Assembly (NCBI GenBank): GCA_027596195.1
Contig: JADGJG010000174.1
Location: forward strand, 1 to 34,089
Length of the DNA stretch: 34,089 bases
DNA from: Podochytrium sp. JEL0797
Taxonomy: Eukaryota > Chytridiomycota > Chytridiomycetes > Chytridiales > Chytriomycetaceae
Direction: 5' to 3'
Shown here: piece after piece, positions 10,230-19,875 of the stretch
Layout of the letters: every line of letters begins with the position of its first letter
How positions within the stretch are numbered: the first letter of the stretch is position 1
Notes under the pieces: model-generated
Seen by the model: the letters and a program-made list of their open reading frames with translations, nothing else
What the model was told of the DNA's origin: nothing
Database searches by the model: none
Translations under genes and position numbers: made by a program

Positions 10230-12286
10230 TTACAACCCTTCTGGTGATGCTATGCCAAACTGCGAAAATAAATCACTCATATCTGCCCCACCTTCCGACG
10301 CGTCTCCACTCCAAGGATTCTCTCCTACAGGCAACCTCAACTCCAACCGCGGCCTCTGCTCCGCCACTTTTGAGTACCCTTCCATGACTGACAACTCGTC
10401 TCGACGCGGCAGAGTCATCATGCCCGTCGTGAATGCGCGTTTCGGCAGTTTCGGAGCACGCGTGGAAGATGATGTGGCAGACTCGGACTCGGTGTCCGGG
10501 ATCGAGCCGAGAGATCCAATCGAAACTCGTCGACGAACTGGCACGCGTGAAAGGGAAGAAGAATCGGAAGAGGAGTCTCGGTGGTGGTGGTGGGGGTGAC
10601 TCGCAAAATAAAACGGGCCAGTAGTGTGTATGAAACTGCTGTTCCGCGGTGGCGCTCCCGAAGCTACAGATTCTTCACTACTCGTGCTGGACCTGCGCAG
10701 CCCCGTGAGTGTCGAGAATCGTTTGAGTCGTGCTGATGCGCGAGCGGAAGCTGAGGATGGAGAGGTAGGGTCAAAGGTGGACCCCCAGAGGCTGGAAGTG
10801 CGGTCGCCGAGGCCTGAAACGGTGGAGCTGCGTTTGAATGCGTCTTTGAGCGATTGTTTGGGGTTTCGGGGCCATCCTGTGGTGCTGCTCGATGGAGAGA
10901 AGGTGGTGTCGAAATAAACTGAGGATCGGTGCATTTGGAGGGACGTTGTGGATCCGCGGCGGACATGACGAATCGAAGAGGCGTGAGGTCTTGGTGTGGA
11001 TTGGGAGAGGGGTGACTCGAGATCAGTGTCGCGTTCAATGAGGGACGGACATGTCATCGAAACGGGAAGTCCACGACGAGTGTCGGTGGATCTTTGGTCG
11101 TTGCGATTCACGAGTTCATGGATGGGATCGAGGTATCCCCATTTCGGGATAAACGTGACGATTTCGTGGGTTTTTTGAGCTGGGGATCCAAAGACGGTCG
11201 ATGACGAGAGGAGGGAGTTGAGAAAGTCGGAAGGATCTGAAACTGGTTCGCGGTGTTGTTCGTGGGGCGCCGAAATTCTCTCGGGAGTCGTCGTCGATAT
11301 TCGCAACGCATCGTCTTCATCGGACTCTTCCATTTCCTCCAACTGATCTACACTTCTATTCACAACCCTCAACTTCCCATCATTCTTGGACCCTTCCCAG
11401 CTCACCCACTGCATCGAAACCATGCCATCCACCACATCGTCACTGCTTGCGACTCCACCCATCTTCACCAACCGCCCCTGCGCCGTCTCGCGCATACAAC
11501 TCACGACCGCACCGCGTCGAAACCCGGCCCCATCTGGGCCTGACCACTTTTGGATCGACGAAAGCGACTCCGGGGCGTCAAATGACCAATCGTGTAGGAG
11601 GTGGGTGTGTTGGGATCTTGTGCCTTCCGGGCGTGGACCTTTTGGGCGCAGACGGATGAATTGGGCCGTGTGCGTGTCGATTGGGGGGGTTTGGGAGATG
11701 TGGATTGTTGGTTTGCGACGGGGGCCGTGGGTGGGGCGATGTGGGAGGGAGGTTGTTGGGCGGATTGAGGTGGAGGATGGGGGGAGAGGGGTGTGTAGCG
11801 AGGATTCGAGGATCAGACTCGTTTCTTGGGTGAGGGATATTCGGTTGACAGGGGGGTCGTCGAAGGGCGTGTGGTAGCGGATGTTGGCGGAGGATTCGGC
11901 GGAAAACGGGGTGTAGTATTCAGACTCGAGGGATGGCAGCGGGGCGGGGCGTATTGGGCCGCATGGGGAGGTGTCGGAGTCGGAAGAGTCGGAAGAGTCA
12001 TCGAGACACAGACGAAGTCGGGGAGTGAGGTCCTGTTTCTAATCATCATATTAGTAAGGGAGAAGAATGAGTACAAGCCATATTAATCAATGAATAAGAA
12101 CATGAACAAACCCACCTTCGCATTCACAGATAATTCGGTGGATCTCAGCGAGTCGAACGAAAAGGACCTTCGCACTGTGGGTGTTGAAACACTACTGCGG
12201 CGGCTGGATGCTGCCGAGTCTGGGCGGTGTGGGAGGGTCTTGCTGGGGAATGTCGGGAATGTGGACGGAGGCGGAAGCGATATCAT
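10230..12286 (-). CDS. Unrecognised Ser/Thr/Pro-rich protein, two exons
   Basis: Exon 1 (12286-12116) and exon 2 (12038-10230) join across a 77-bp GT-AG intron to give 659 residues. The acceptor is ambiguous by six bases (AG at 12040-12039, or CAG just downstream), which changes only two residues. I recognise no domain. The protein is rich in Ser, Thr, Pro and Arg with many [RK]-x-x-S and S/T-P sites. Acidic patches occur (EEMEESDEDDA; SSDSSDSDTS). A more ordered-looking patch is IVTFIPKWGYLDPIHELV near the middle. It could be a phosphorylated scaffold or signalling regulator. The single long exon 2 has no stops for 603 codons, so the gene is real even though its role is not known. Confidence 0.75.
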
Positions 12287-12320
12287 TGATTTTTTTCTTG
12301 ATTTTTTGATGGATAATTAA

Positions 12321-14537
12321 TCATCGGAAATTCCGTCGCACATCTCCAATCCTCACATTCGGATCCACCCGCTTCTCCCTTACAATTGCTCCCATCTCAT
12401 CGTCTTTGCGTTTCGTCCAAAGCGCCTCGAGCGCGTTCATGCGTCGCCTTTGTTCCACCTCTCGCGTACTCATTTCGTTCCACGGCATGAGAGGAAGCTG
12501 GGGAAGCAAGTCCATCGCTTTTGAGTACGGAATTTCAACGATTTCGATTTCTTGGTCGGTGGTGGCGTCTTTGCGTGTTGTGAGCGCGTTGTGGGGTGGA
12601 GCAGATCGATTCTTGTGAGACCTGGTGACACGCGTGTGGTGTTCTTGCATTGCTGTATGGATCTGCGGTTCCGATAAATGACCAGCCATCATGGTCGTGT
12701 GGGCAGTGCGTGGTGTGGATGAATGGGGTGGTTTGAAACCTTCCTCACCAAAGAAATGAGGTGCTGAAAGGTGTCCCAGGATCACGTGAGTTGGTGGGCC
12801 GGACGAGCGCGTTGGGGGCAGGGTTTTGAAGATTGTGATGGTGCCTTTTTTGAGAAAGTAAAGGGTAGTGAGGTCTTGGCCTGTTTGGACGAATTGTGTG
12901 TGTAAGAGAAATGGGCTTGAAGCGAATTATCCTACCTTCCACATAGATGGGCTGTTTGCACTTGAATATGCGGCGTTGTGATTGAGCCACAACAGCCATG
13001 AGAGAGGGCTTTGGCCAAGAGGCAAACAGGGGAGTCTTGTGAAAAAAGGCGAGCAGGGTCGTTGTTTCCGTCGCATTCAGAGCTTTGAGGAGACGTGTGT
13101 AATCTTCCTATGGATTAGTAAATGTGGGTAATAGGAGAGAGAGAGGGAGGGGGGCGGATCATTAGAAAAAATCGGTCTTGGTAAAACTCGTTCTGCCCCG
13201 TGCCTTTTTTACCTTCACAATATACATGAAGTCAGTTGAGATCCTCGCTTTCACACCCCCTCTCACTGCCTGGTTCTGTGTCGTCAATGTGCCGAGAACG
13301 TTGCCTGCTTTCAAAATCCGCGACACCGGTCCACTTCCCGCCACTGGCACCGCGTCCACAGCCCCACTCAGCACCATCATCCATTGCACACCTCCACTTT
13401 CTTCACTTGCGCTGAAATCAAACTTGCACTCTTGCGGGGCCAAGTGGGCATGCTGGAGGTGTTTACAAAGTTGGTGGAGAAAGAAAGCGTCGGTGGATGA
13501 GAAAGGGGGAAGGAGGCGGATGAGTTTGAAGAGGTGGGAGAGGTGGGTGGGGGTGCGTTCGAAGGGGTGTTTTTGGAGGAGAGTGATGAGTGGGGTTCGG
13601 GTTGATTGTTTGGTTGGTCCGGGGGCGTGGTGTTGCGGTGCAGAACGAGGGGAATCTTGTAGGTATTTTGAGATGAATGTGGAGACAAAGGAGGGGGGGG
13701 TTGGGTCCGAGAGGGTCGGTTGCAGCTCCTTTCGCGTGAGTAGCAAATCTGAGTGAAGCAATTCAATATAAAATCGAAACGATGTGGCGTGCGTGCGTGC
13801 ACCTTTTAACATGAACGCGCTCACATCCACGTCGGGTCCTGCATTCTGTGTCCGTGATTGAAGGTGTTTGTGCACGATTCGAGACTCTTGGAGTGCACTT
13901 GTGGGTCTCTTGACGTATGATGGTGCGGATTTGGGTCGCGTGCTGGTATAGGAGAGGGCGCTTGTGGGGCGAGATGGTGAGTTTTTTGTTGGCGCGCTGG
14001 AGGGGCGATGGTGGAGTGGCTTCGCAGGATGCATCAAGAACGCGTCTTTGTGGGGTGTGGAGGAATCTTTCCGGGCCGAAACGCGGGTCACACACGCGTC
14101 GAAGGAGGCCATGAATTGGGTGTGTCGAGATTCAGATTCAGAGAGGTCGAGGTCTGGTCCGAACATGGAAGTGAGGCCTCCGAGGGACGCGGCGGGGGCT
14201 GGTGTGGGTTCGGAGTCGCTGGTGAATCGGAATGTGACTCTGCTACGTGCTGGGGATGTGGATTCGAGGTCGATGGCGGGGTGATCTTTTTCAATGTCAA
14301 TTGTAGTGGAGGTGGGGGGTTGGCGGGTCAAAAGGTCGTGGGTTAATGCAAAGAGTTTTTGAACGTTGACTTGCTTGATGCGGGTTGGATGTTCTGTTTC
14401 TGGCGGGAGGATGCTGGTTGGAATATAATATCTTGAGAAAACACGAATGGATTCTTTTCAAAAATATACCCATAAAGTTTGCGGTTATGAGTGAACACTG
14501 GGAGCTGGATTTGGGGGCCGCGGCAGTTTGAGTTCAT
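12321..14537 (-). CDS. Protein with two cyclic-nucleotide-binding-like domains, four exons
   Basis: Exons 14537-14470, 14413-13213, 13107-12936 and 12880-12321 give 666 residues; all introns are GT-AG and the phases agree. After a disordered N-terminal third (Ser/Pro/Arg, SAPT/RPTSAL repeats) comes a first CNB-like domain (HLFKLIRLLPPFSS, then QWMMVLSGAVDAV, then AGNVLGTL). A second follows (TPLFASWPKPSLMAVV, then KQPIYVEGQDLTTLYFLKKG, then HFFGEEGF...RTAHTT). The second keeps the phosphate-binding-cassette Gly-Glu and Arg; the first lacks them. No kinase, channel or exchange-factor domain is present. Similar CNBD-only proteins occur in flagellated eukaryotes, so a cilium or zoospore role is possible but inferred. 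Intron 1 could alternatively end at an AAG 18 bases earlier, giving only 38 bp. Confidence 0.78.
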
Positions 14538-15818
14538 TAATTGGAGGAGGGGACGGGGACGCGTGCTGACAATTTTTCTGAAAGATGCAATTATATTGAG
14601 GGGAATTGAGGGGAATTTTATCCTGCTTTCCGTGTCCGAGTCTCCCTCTTTGCTCTATTTTGAATTTAACAATTCAATCCAACACTCCCAACCGATTTCG
14701 ATTTTCTTGCGTTTTTTATAAAAAGAAAAACGGAGAAAATTTTTTGTGGCTGCAGATGGGGATTTTTCCCGTTGACGAGATTTCAATGTTTCCAACATGT
14801 CGTCGAATTCAAAGCGCTCGATTGGGCGATTGCTTTTTTATTCGCTGCCTCACACTCGCGTCGCGCTGCACGTATTTCTTTGGGCTTCCGTGAAATTCGG
14901 TGTGCCGTGTTTCGAGGAGTTGAATCCAGCACCAACGGTGTCCCCCAAAACAAACTTCCCTTTTCTTGCGTTGTTGAAGAAACGTGAGTTCCACGTTTGA
15001 GATTATTTCAAGATTTTCCCTGGGGCTGCAAATTCTTCTGGATACTTCGGAATCAGAGTGCGCGATCGGGCGATTGCATTTTTCATTCGCTACTTCACAC
15101 TCGCGTCGCGTTAAAAGTAGTTTAATGTCTCTTTGGGCATCGGTGAACCCAAATTCGGTGTGCCGTGTTTCGAGGAGTTGAATCCACCGCCAACGGCCTT
15201 TAAAACAAACTTACCCTTTCTGGTTTGAAGAGAACTTGAGGATCTCGGTTGAGTATGTTTGGAGATTTTCTGTCATGGTTTCAGGGGCTCTTTGCGGGGA
15301 TTCTGGTTGGATTGATCTCGACGCTTTGGTCTTTCAGGGCAAAGTCGTGAAAACTGGCGACTGCGCACTCAGATGACACAGGTGGAGACATTGCTCAGGG
15401 GCTGCGGTTCGCTTGCACTCGATCGGTGGACTTGGGTGGGGTTTCGGATAGAAAGAGTATAGAGCTTTGATTTCGCGGAGAGAATCAAAGTTTGCCTTTT
15501 GTTAAGCTTTTTCGTCGGTTCCTTTTCCAACCTGTAATATATTTTCTCCCGTCTCTTCCACTTCATTGGAACACTCTAAAATCTTTACGTTGATTTTTCT
15601 TTATTGAAAATAAATCAAGCCTGCTCAACCTAAGAAAAGCATGCAATTTATTATACAAGCTATCGAGTTTTCCCGTAACGAGGTATTAGTAAAAAAGTCA
15701 TTCCACCGTCATATTTGAGAAAAAGTCATGCCCTTGTCATCCCACTTTCATTTGAGCGCACAATCAATGAGAATATCTGATCATCACTCGGAATAAACCA
15801 ACTTTTTTTCAGCACGCA
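14538..15818. other. 1.3-kb interval holding a tandem repeat and no confident intact gene
   Basis: The left 260 bp are AT-rich 5' flank of the CNBD gene. From about 14800 to 15275 lies a two-copy tandem repeat (see separate entry). From 15280 to 15818 I find no credible frame; it is AT-rich close to the next gene and is presumably its promoter region. Confidence 0.5.
14800..15275 (-). repeat. Two-copy ~258-bp tandem repeat with an open minus-strand frame
   Basis: Matching blocks, for example CCGTGTTTCGAGGAGTTGAA at 14905 and again at 15163, are 258 bp apart; flanking sequence matches with small gaps. On the minus strand one frame stays open through both copies and repeats WIQLLETRHTEF. Upstream an ATG at about 15276 starts MTENLQTYSTEILKF and runs into a perfect GTAAGT donor, with no obvious acceptor that keeps a reading frame. 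This is either a small repeat-built gene or its remains. No family is recognised. Confidence 0.6.
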
Positions 15819-15825
15819 TATAAAG
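15819..15825 (+). promoter_or_regulatory. TATA box of the GPI-anchored repeat protein
   Basis: TATAAAG lies about 35 bp before the inferred translation start at 15854, so transcription would begin almost at the start codon. No ATG lies between the TATA box and the signal-peptide codons. Confidence 0.5.
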
Positions 15826-15853
15826 CCGACGATTCGAATCAGTTCGAACCAAA

Positions 15854-16825
15854 ATCAAAATTTATCTCCTCAAACTGACATTCATCGCGTCCTCCCTCCT
15901 GCAAACGGTCCTGGCACTGCCCTTGGCCTCTCAAACCCAGCTCCAAGACCTGAACGCATCGATCGAGAACTCTCAAGCAAGCGCCTTTCAAGGATCCGTC
16001 AAATTCATGCTCAAGCGCGAGGCGGAACCTGTCAAAGCTGGTGCTGGGGAAGCCATGAAGGCTGAGGTTGGTGTCGAAGGAAAGAAGATGGAGGGTGGTG
16101 AAGTTAAGAAAGCTGAGGGTGGTGAAGCCAAGAAAGTCGAGGGTGGTGAGGCCAAGAAAGTCGAGGGTGGTGAGGCCAAAAAGATGGAGGGTGGTGAGGC
16201 CAAGAAAATGGAGGGTGGTGAGGCCAAGAAAATGGAGGGTGGTGGTGGTGGTGAAAGAATTCAAACAGTCGCGGGTGGAGATACTATTGTCGTAGTTGTT
16301 GGGGAAGAGGGCGTCTTCGTCGTCGATATTCCTGGAAACATCCAGGGCGGCGGTGAGGGTGGGGGTGGGGAAGGGAAGAAAGTTGAGGGTGGGGGTGGTG
16401 AAGGAAAGAAGGTTGAAGGTGGCGAAGGAATGAAGGTTGGGGGTGAGGGCAAGAAGGCTGAGGGTGGTGAAGGAATGAAAGTCGAGGGTGGTGAAGTAAA
16501 GAAGGTCGAGGGTGAGGGCAAGAAGGTTGAGGGTGGGGGTGGTGAAGGAATGAAGGTCGAGGGAAAGAAGGTTGAGGGTGGCGAAGGAATGAAGGTTGGG
16601 GGTGAGGGCAATAAGGTTGAGGGGGGAGTTAAAGCTGAGGGAGGAGTCAAAGCCGAGGGAGGAGCCGAAGCCAAGAAAGCTGAGATCCAAAAGGACGGTG
16701 GCGCAGCAAAAAACATCGCGGCGCCAGTCAACACCCCTCTGCCGGTTTTAAAAACTGGTGGTGCCGGCAGTAGTGGCTCTGCTATTGGACTCGGATTGTT
16801 TGCATTCGTTCTCTTTCCTTTTTAA
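15854..16825 (+). CDS. Secreted GPI-anchored Lys/Glu/Gly repeat protein, start codon apparently not ATG
   Basis: The frame encodes an N-terminal signal peptide (core LTFIASSLLQTVLALPLAS), a short propeptide-like part ending MLKR/EAEP, and about 200 residues of imperfect 8-residue repeats (VEGGEAKK, MEGGEAKK, VEGGEGMK). The C-terminus is typical of GPI proteins: a small-residue stretch GGAGSSGS, then AIGLGLFAFVLFPF. It is therefore probably a cell-surface protein of the wall or cyst coat. No in-frame ATG precedes the signal peptide. The codon where ATG is expected, at 15854, reads ATC; a CTG at the start of LTFIASS is an alternative non-AUG start. From 15854 the product is 323 residues. A long antisense frame exists but lacks comparable features. 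Confidence 0.72.
   Translation: MKIYLLKLTFIASSLLQTVLALPLASQTQLQDLNASIENSQASAFQGSVKFMLKREAEPVKAGAGEAMKAEVGVEGKKMEGGEVKKAEGGEAKKVEGGEAKKVEGGEAKKMEGGEAKKMEGGEAKKMEGGGGGERIQTVAGGDTIVVVVGEEGVFVVDIPGNIQGGGEGGGGEGKKVEGGGGEGKKVEGGEGMKVGGEGKKAEGGEGMKVEGGEVKKVEGEGKKVEGGGGEGMKVEGKKVEGGEGMKVGGEGNKVEGGVKAEGGVKAEGGAEAKKAEIQKDGGAAKNIAAPVNTPLPVLKTGGAGSSGSAIGLGLFAFVLFPF
16070..16680 (+). repeat. Coding minisatellite (24-bp type units)
   Basis: GAGGGTGGTGAAGCCAAGAA-like units repeat many times, encoding [VM]EGGE[AG][KM]K. A non-repeat spacer at about 16250-16350 encodes a Val/Ile-rich stretch (TVAGGDTIVVVVGEEG). Units after the spacer are shorter and more variable. Confidence 0.85.
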
Positions 16826-16944
16826 CTTTATTATTTTGCATTTCCCGTTTTTTTTTCTGCATTTAAAAAACTCTACTGTACTTTTATTCAAAATTTGTGA
16901 TTATAAATATGAGGTAATTGAGTATAAATTTCGACTACAATTAT

Positions 16945-18192
16945 TCAGTGAACAGGAAGCCCACCCACTACCAACGCCACCAACCCACCACCACCAAACA
17001 TGGCCGCTACGGTCAAAAAACTCGCCGTGCTCAATTGAGCCATCCCACTCAATCCATGACCACTCGTGCACCCACCCGCGACGCGGCTTCCGTAAACCAA
17101 CAAAATTCCTCCCACAACCACACGTGCAATTGTGGCGGCATCATACGCGGCCGCACTCACACTCAGTTCCCCAATTCCACTTCCAAACGCGTGGCCTCCC
17201 ATGATAAAAGAAATGTAAGCTCCGGCAATGACACCCGCCGTGAAGCGCAAGCTGTGCGCAAGGTTAACGTATCCAGCGTAGAAAGGGGTATTCTTTTTCC
17301 AATCCTGGTCCATGGCGCGAACAAACACGGATCCGAGGTAGGGGTAAACGGAGCTCAAGCCGATCGTGTCGCCTGTTGCGAGCATGTGAATGAGCTGCAC
17401 GAATCCAATCGCGAGTCCACTGCTGAAGGGGCTCCAGGCCATGGCGTAAGGGTCGAAGCTGATGCTCCATGTGGGGACTGAGGAGAGGGGGTTGTCGAGG
17501 GTGGAGAGGAGGGTGGAGGGTTGCAAAAAGTCGCCGACGAGGTTCGTAAAGGTTGTCTCGCGCCAAGAGATTGTGCTGTCCAGGGCAAGGAGGAGAGGGA
17601 AGCCAAGGATGGCAGCGACGGCGGCGATGCGTTGGATGCTCCATGAGGTGGCGTGTTGGTCGATGGTATGGGCGGGGCTTTTGGTTCCGAAGGATGGAAG
17701 GAGGTGGGTGTTGATAAATTTGTGGAAGTGGCCGTAGGAGACAGAACCGATGAGCACACCCGCCAAGAGGAATACGGCGTGGGGGATTCCAACTCCGAAT
17801 TGCAAGAAGACAGTTCCTGGACAAGCTCCGGCCAATGTCATTCCGGCACCCACGGCAGCGCCACCAAGAATGTTGCTACCGTATGGGCCCAATGCGTTGA
17901 TTCCGGCAGAGGTGGGTGGTTTGACGCAACGTGTGAAGAGGCCGAACTTTTCGAGGACGGCGACGCCGATGAGGCCTTCGACGGTAGCAGTGAGGAATAC
18001 GACGAGCATGGACAGCTGGGTCCATTGCATTTGGGACGTGATGACTGATGGAAGGTAGACTTTTGACTTTTCCATCGCGAACCCGAAGAGGACACCCAAG
18101 GCGGCGTGTTTCGTCCAGTGAAACACCTTCTGTCCATAGAAAGTGGTCCAGTGAGGTTGCTCGATAGCAGTGATACCCGTTTTTGAGATCAT
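16945..18192 (-). CDS. YeeE/YedE-family membrane transporter (sulfur-compound, TsuA-like)
   Basis: A single-exon protein of 415 residues with about nine or ten hydrophobic membrane segments. It carries both hallmark motifs of the YeeE/YedE (DUF395, sulfur transport) family: GACPGTVFLQFGVG in the first half, and GGCTSGHGLSGMAQLS near the C-terminus. The conserved Cys of each motif is present. Characterised bacterial members (YeeE/TsuA) take up thiosulfate through a Cys relay, so thiosulfate or a similar sulfur compound is the likely substrate; the membrane in which it sits is unknown. The family is mainly bacterial with scattered fungal members. Unlike most genes here it has no intron, which is compatible with horizontal origin but is not proof. 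Confidence 0.92.
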   Translation of the reverse strand: MISKTGITAIEQPHWTTFYGQKVFHWTKHAALGVLFGFAMEKSKVYLPSVITSQMQWTQLSMLVVFLTATVEGLIGVAVLEKFGLFTRCVKPPTSAGINALGPYGSNILGGAAVGAGMTLAGACPGTVFLQFGVGIPHAVFLLAGVLIGSVSYGHFHKFINTHLLPSFGTKSPAHTIDQHATSWSIQRIAAVAAILGFPLLLALDSTISWRETTFTNLVGDFLQPSTLLSTLDNPLSSVPTWSISFDPYAMAWSPFSSGLAIGFVQLIHMLATGDTIGLSSVYPYLGSVFVRAMDQDWKKNTPFYAGYVNLAHSLRFTAGVIAGAYISFIMGGHAFGSGIGELSVSAAAYDAATIARVVVGGILLVYGSRVAGGCTSGHGLSGMAQLSTASFLTVAAMFGGGGLVALVVGGLPVH

Positions 18193-19170
18193 TTTGTAGG
18201 AGTTGGTGAACTTCGGGTGTTCTTTTTATGGAATTTCGCTGGAATTTCGATGAATAAGCGCTATTTCAAACTCAGATTATTCAGTGACACCTACTCAAGG
18301 CACTTTCAGGCGAAGAAATCTTTAGTCATGGGAGAAAGGAGACGAAGGAAGACGAATTGGGTTAAAGGACCTCTTCTCCATATTATTGTTTTTTCTCATT
18401 ATTATGTCACCGATCACAGATCAATCCTGGACTTCTCCCGAAACATTTTCCAACCATATCACAGTATTCAAAATTGAGGTTCGACCATTCGGAAGGAGTC
18501 GGGAAGAGTTTAATTGCCAAAAGTGAGTGAAATATCCGAAATCTCTATCAAATCTCCATTTATGATTTGAAGGAGAATCTTTCTGAATGGAAGTCAGATT
18601 AGAAAGCCTCTCAGTAGAGAAATTATTCGCATGCGCTGGCACCCTCTTATCCGAAAAAAGTTCGAGCCAAACACTACTGTACGATTATTGTGATGAGTCT
18701 GAACAGCTTTCTCTCTTAGATGGGGAAACTGCCCCGCATCATTTCGTCTGATGTTTCAAGAGTGTTTGGAATGTCGTCGAGAACAATCTGGATTTCCATG
18801 GGAGGCAAGTTGGCTGGACCCAATCGAGATTTGCGTGCGAGTCTCATGCGGTTCTTGCGCAACTGAGAGCGGGGAACAGTGTGCAGGTTGCGGTGTTGTT
18901 TCCCAATGAGACACAAGCCACTTGTTGATGCCCAAGCTTTCGGGGCACCGTCAGATGGAATATTGCTGGATTTGCGGCGCGCAATCTCTGCGTGGATTTG
19001 CTGAATGAATTTCAACTTCTATTTTTCCCCTATGAATTCAGCCGTTTTGTACTATTCCCGAACCCCAATATGTCAATATTCAAGAACTTCCTACTGCAAC
19101 TCCTCCCTCCCGCAACTAACTTCTGACGATCAGTGTCGCAGCACATTCTGCACAATTAGCCACGCGACAA
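18193..19170. other. Intergenic interval, no firm gene
   Basis: Contains a minus-strand frame (about 19000-18716) that ends neatly but has no ATG or acceptable upstream exon, and a plus-strand Cys-rich frame (about 18719-18900, CGSC...CAGC) that follows a TTAG acceptor-like site but ends in a stop. Either could be an exon of a spliced gene. I cannot assemble one. Confidence 0.4.
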
Positions 19171-19370
19171 ATGGGATCAACATCCCAGGCATTGTTCCTC
19201 TTGATTTTATTCGTATCATTGAGTAATCAAGAAATATATTTTTAATTTTCTACTACGCAAATCCAGTTGCACCAATGCCTTTGCCCAAAGAGGAGCTCTC
19301 ATCAAGCGCCAGAAGAGAGGATTTCGTGGCAGCATTGATTGACGAACTCAGGATGGATGTCCTTCGTTAA
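19171..19370 (+). CDS. Candidate 51-residue secreted peptide, two exons
   Basis: ATG at 19171 in a good context (ACAAATGG) opens a signal peptide (core ALFLLILFVSLIAPMPLP). A 44-bp GT-AG intron (19223-19266) splits the codon for the Ile before APMP. The second exon encodes KEELSSSARREDFVAALIDE and stops at 19368-19370, giving 51 residues. A dibasic Arg-Arg lies in the mature part. A longer form is possible if a donor at about 19359 (GTCCTT) splices to an acceptor near 19425, adding an exon with WAPDWICKVTARWDH. No family is recognised. The support is the signal peptide and splice agreement only, so treat it as provisional. Confidence 0.42.
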
Positions 19371-19875
19371 CAAAGAAGCCGTGGCCATAGTCTTATTCCA
19401 TATTTTTAAAATGTAAAGGCTCCAACCTGGGCCCCGGACTGGATCTGCAAAGTGACAGCTCGCTGGGACCATACTGCTGCCTCCAATTACCATCAAGCTC
19501 GAGTGGAGCAGAAGGTTTTTGAAGCAATAGATCTTGGAAAAACAAGACCCGTCTTCCTCCTCCCAGTTGAAACCCCCGCCCCACATCAAACTGCTCTACC
19601 AGAACGCGACGTACTGCAAAACACGAAACATCAACATCCCCAACTCCACAGAAAACGCTTTAATGGTTATTAATATCATAAAAAGCCTCTCACTCCCATT
19701 GAGAAAGCCCATGCGTTTGTTGGACCCCCAAATTGCGGCCAAATTGGCACTGGGCCATGGCGAGCGTGGGATCCAGGTTTCAAAGTCCTGAGGGGGTATC
19801 CCGGTTAATTACCCCAATATATTTATATATCAATTAAATTATTTATTTAAATTACGAAAAAAGAGAGGGATAAAA
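19371..19875. other. Interval with possible extra exon; otherwise no gene
   Basis: A plus-strand frame (about 19425-19673) and overlapping minus-strand frames both look protein-like, so composition alone does not decide between them. From 19790 to 19875 the sequence is very AT-rich and is the 3' flank of the minus-strand homeodomain gene. Confidence 0.35.

Noticed and set aside
15839..16690. Long antisense frame (283 codons) opposite the GPI repeat gene
   Set aside because: It is a shadow of the GAG-GGT-GGT-type repeats; it has no signal, domain or start context, whereas the plus strand has a signal peptide and GPI tail.
18719..18900. Cys-rich plus-strand frame resembling a zinc finger (CGSC...CAGC)
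   Set aside because: MYND-like spacing fails after the fourth Cys and the frame stops; it overlaps other equally open frames.
18716..19015. Minus-strand 99-codon frame ending neatly
   Set aside because: Begins with TTG; upstream acceptor-like TTCAG exists but no first exon with an ATG in a matching phase could be found.
19430..19600. Possible hydrophobin-like Cys pattern (YCC) on the plus strand
   Set aside because: Only one Cys pair in the right spacing, and the frame is broken by stops.
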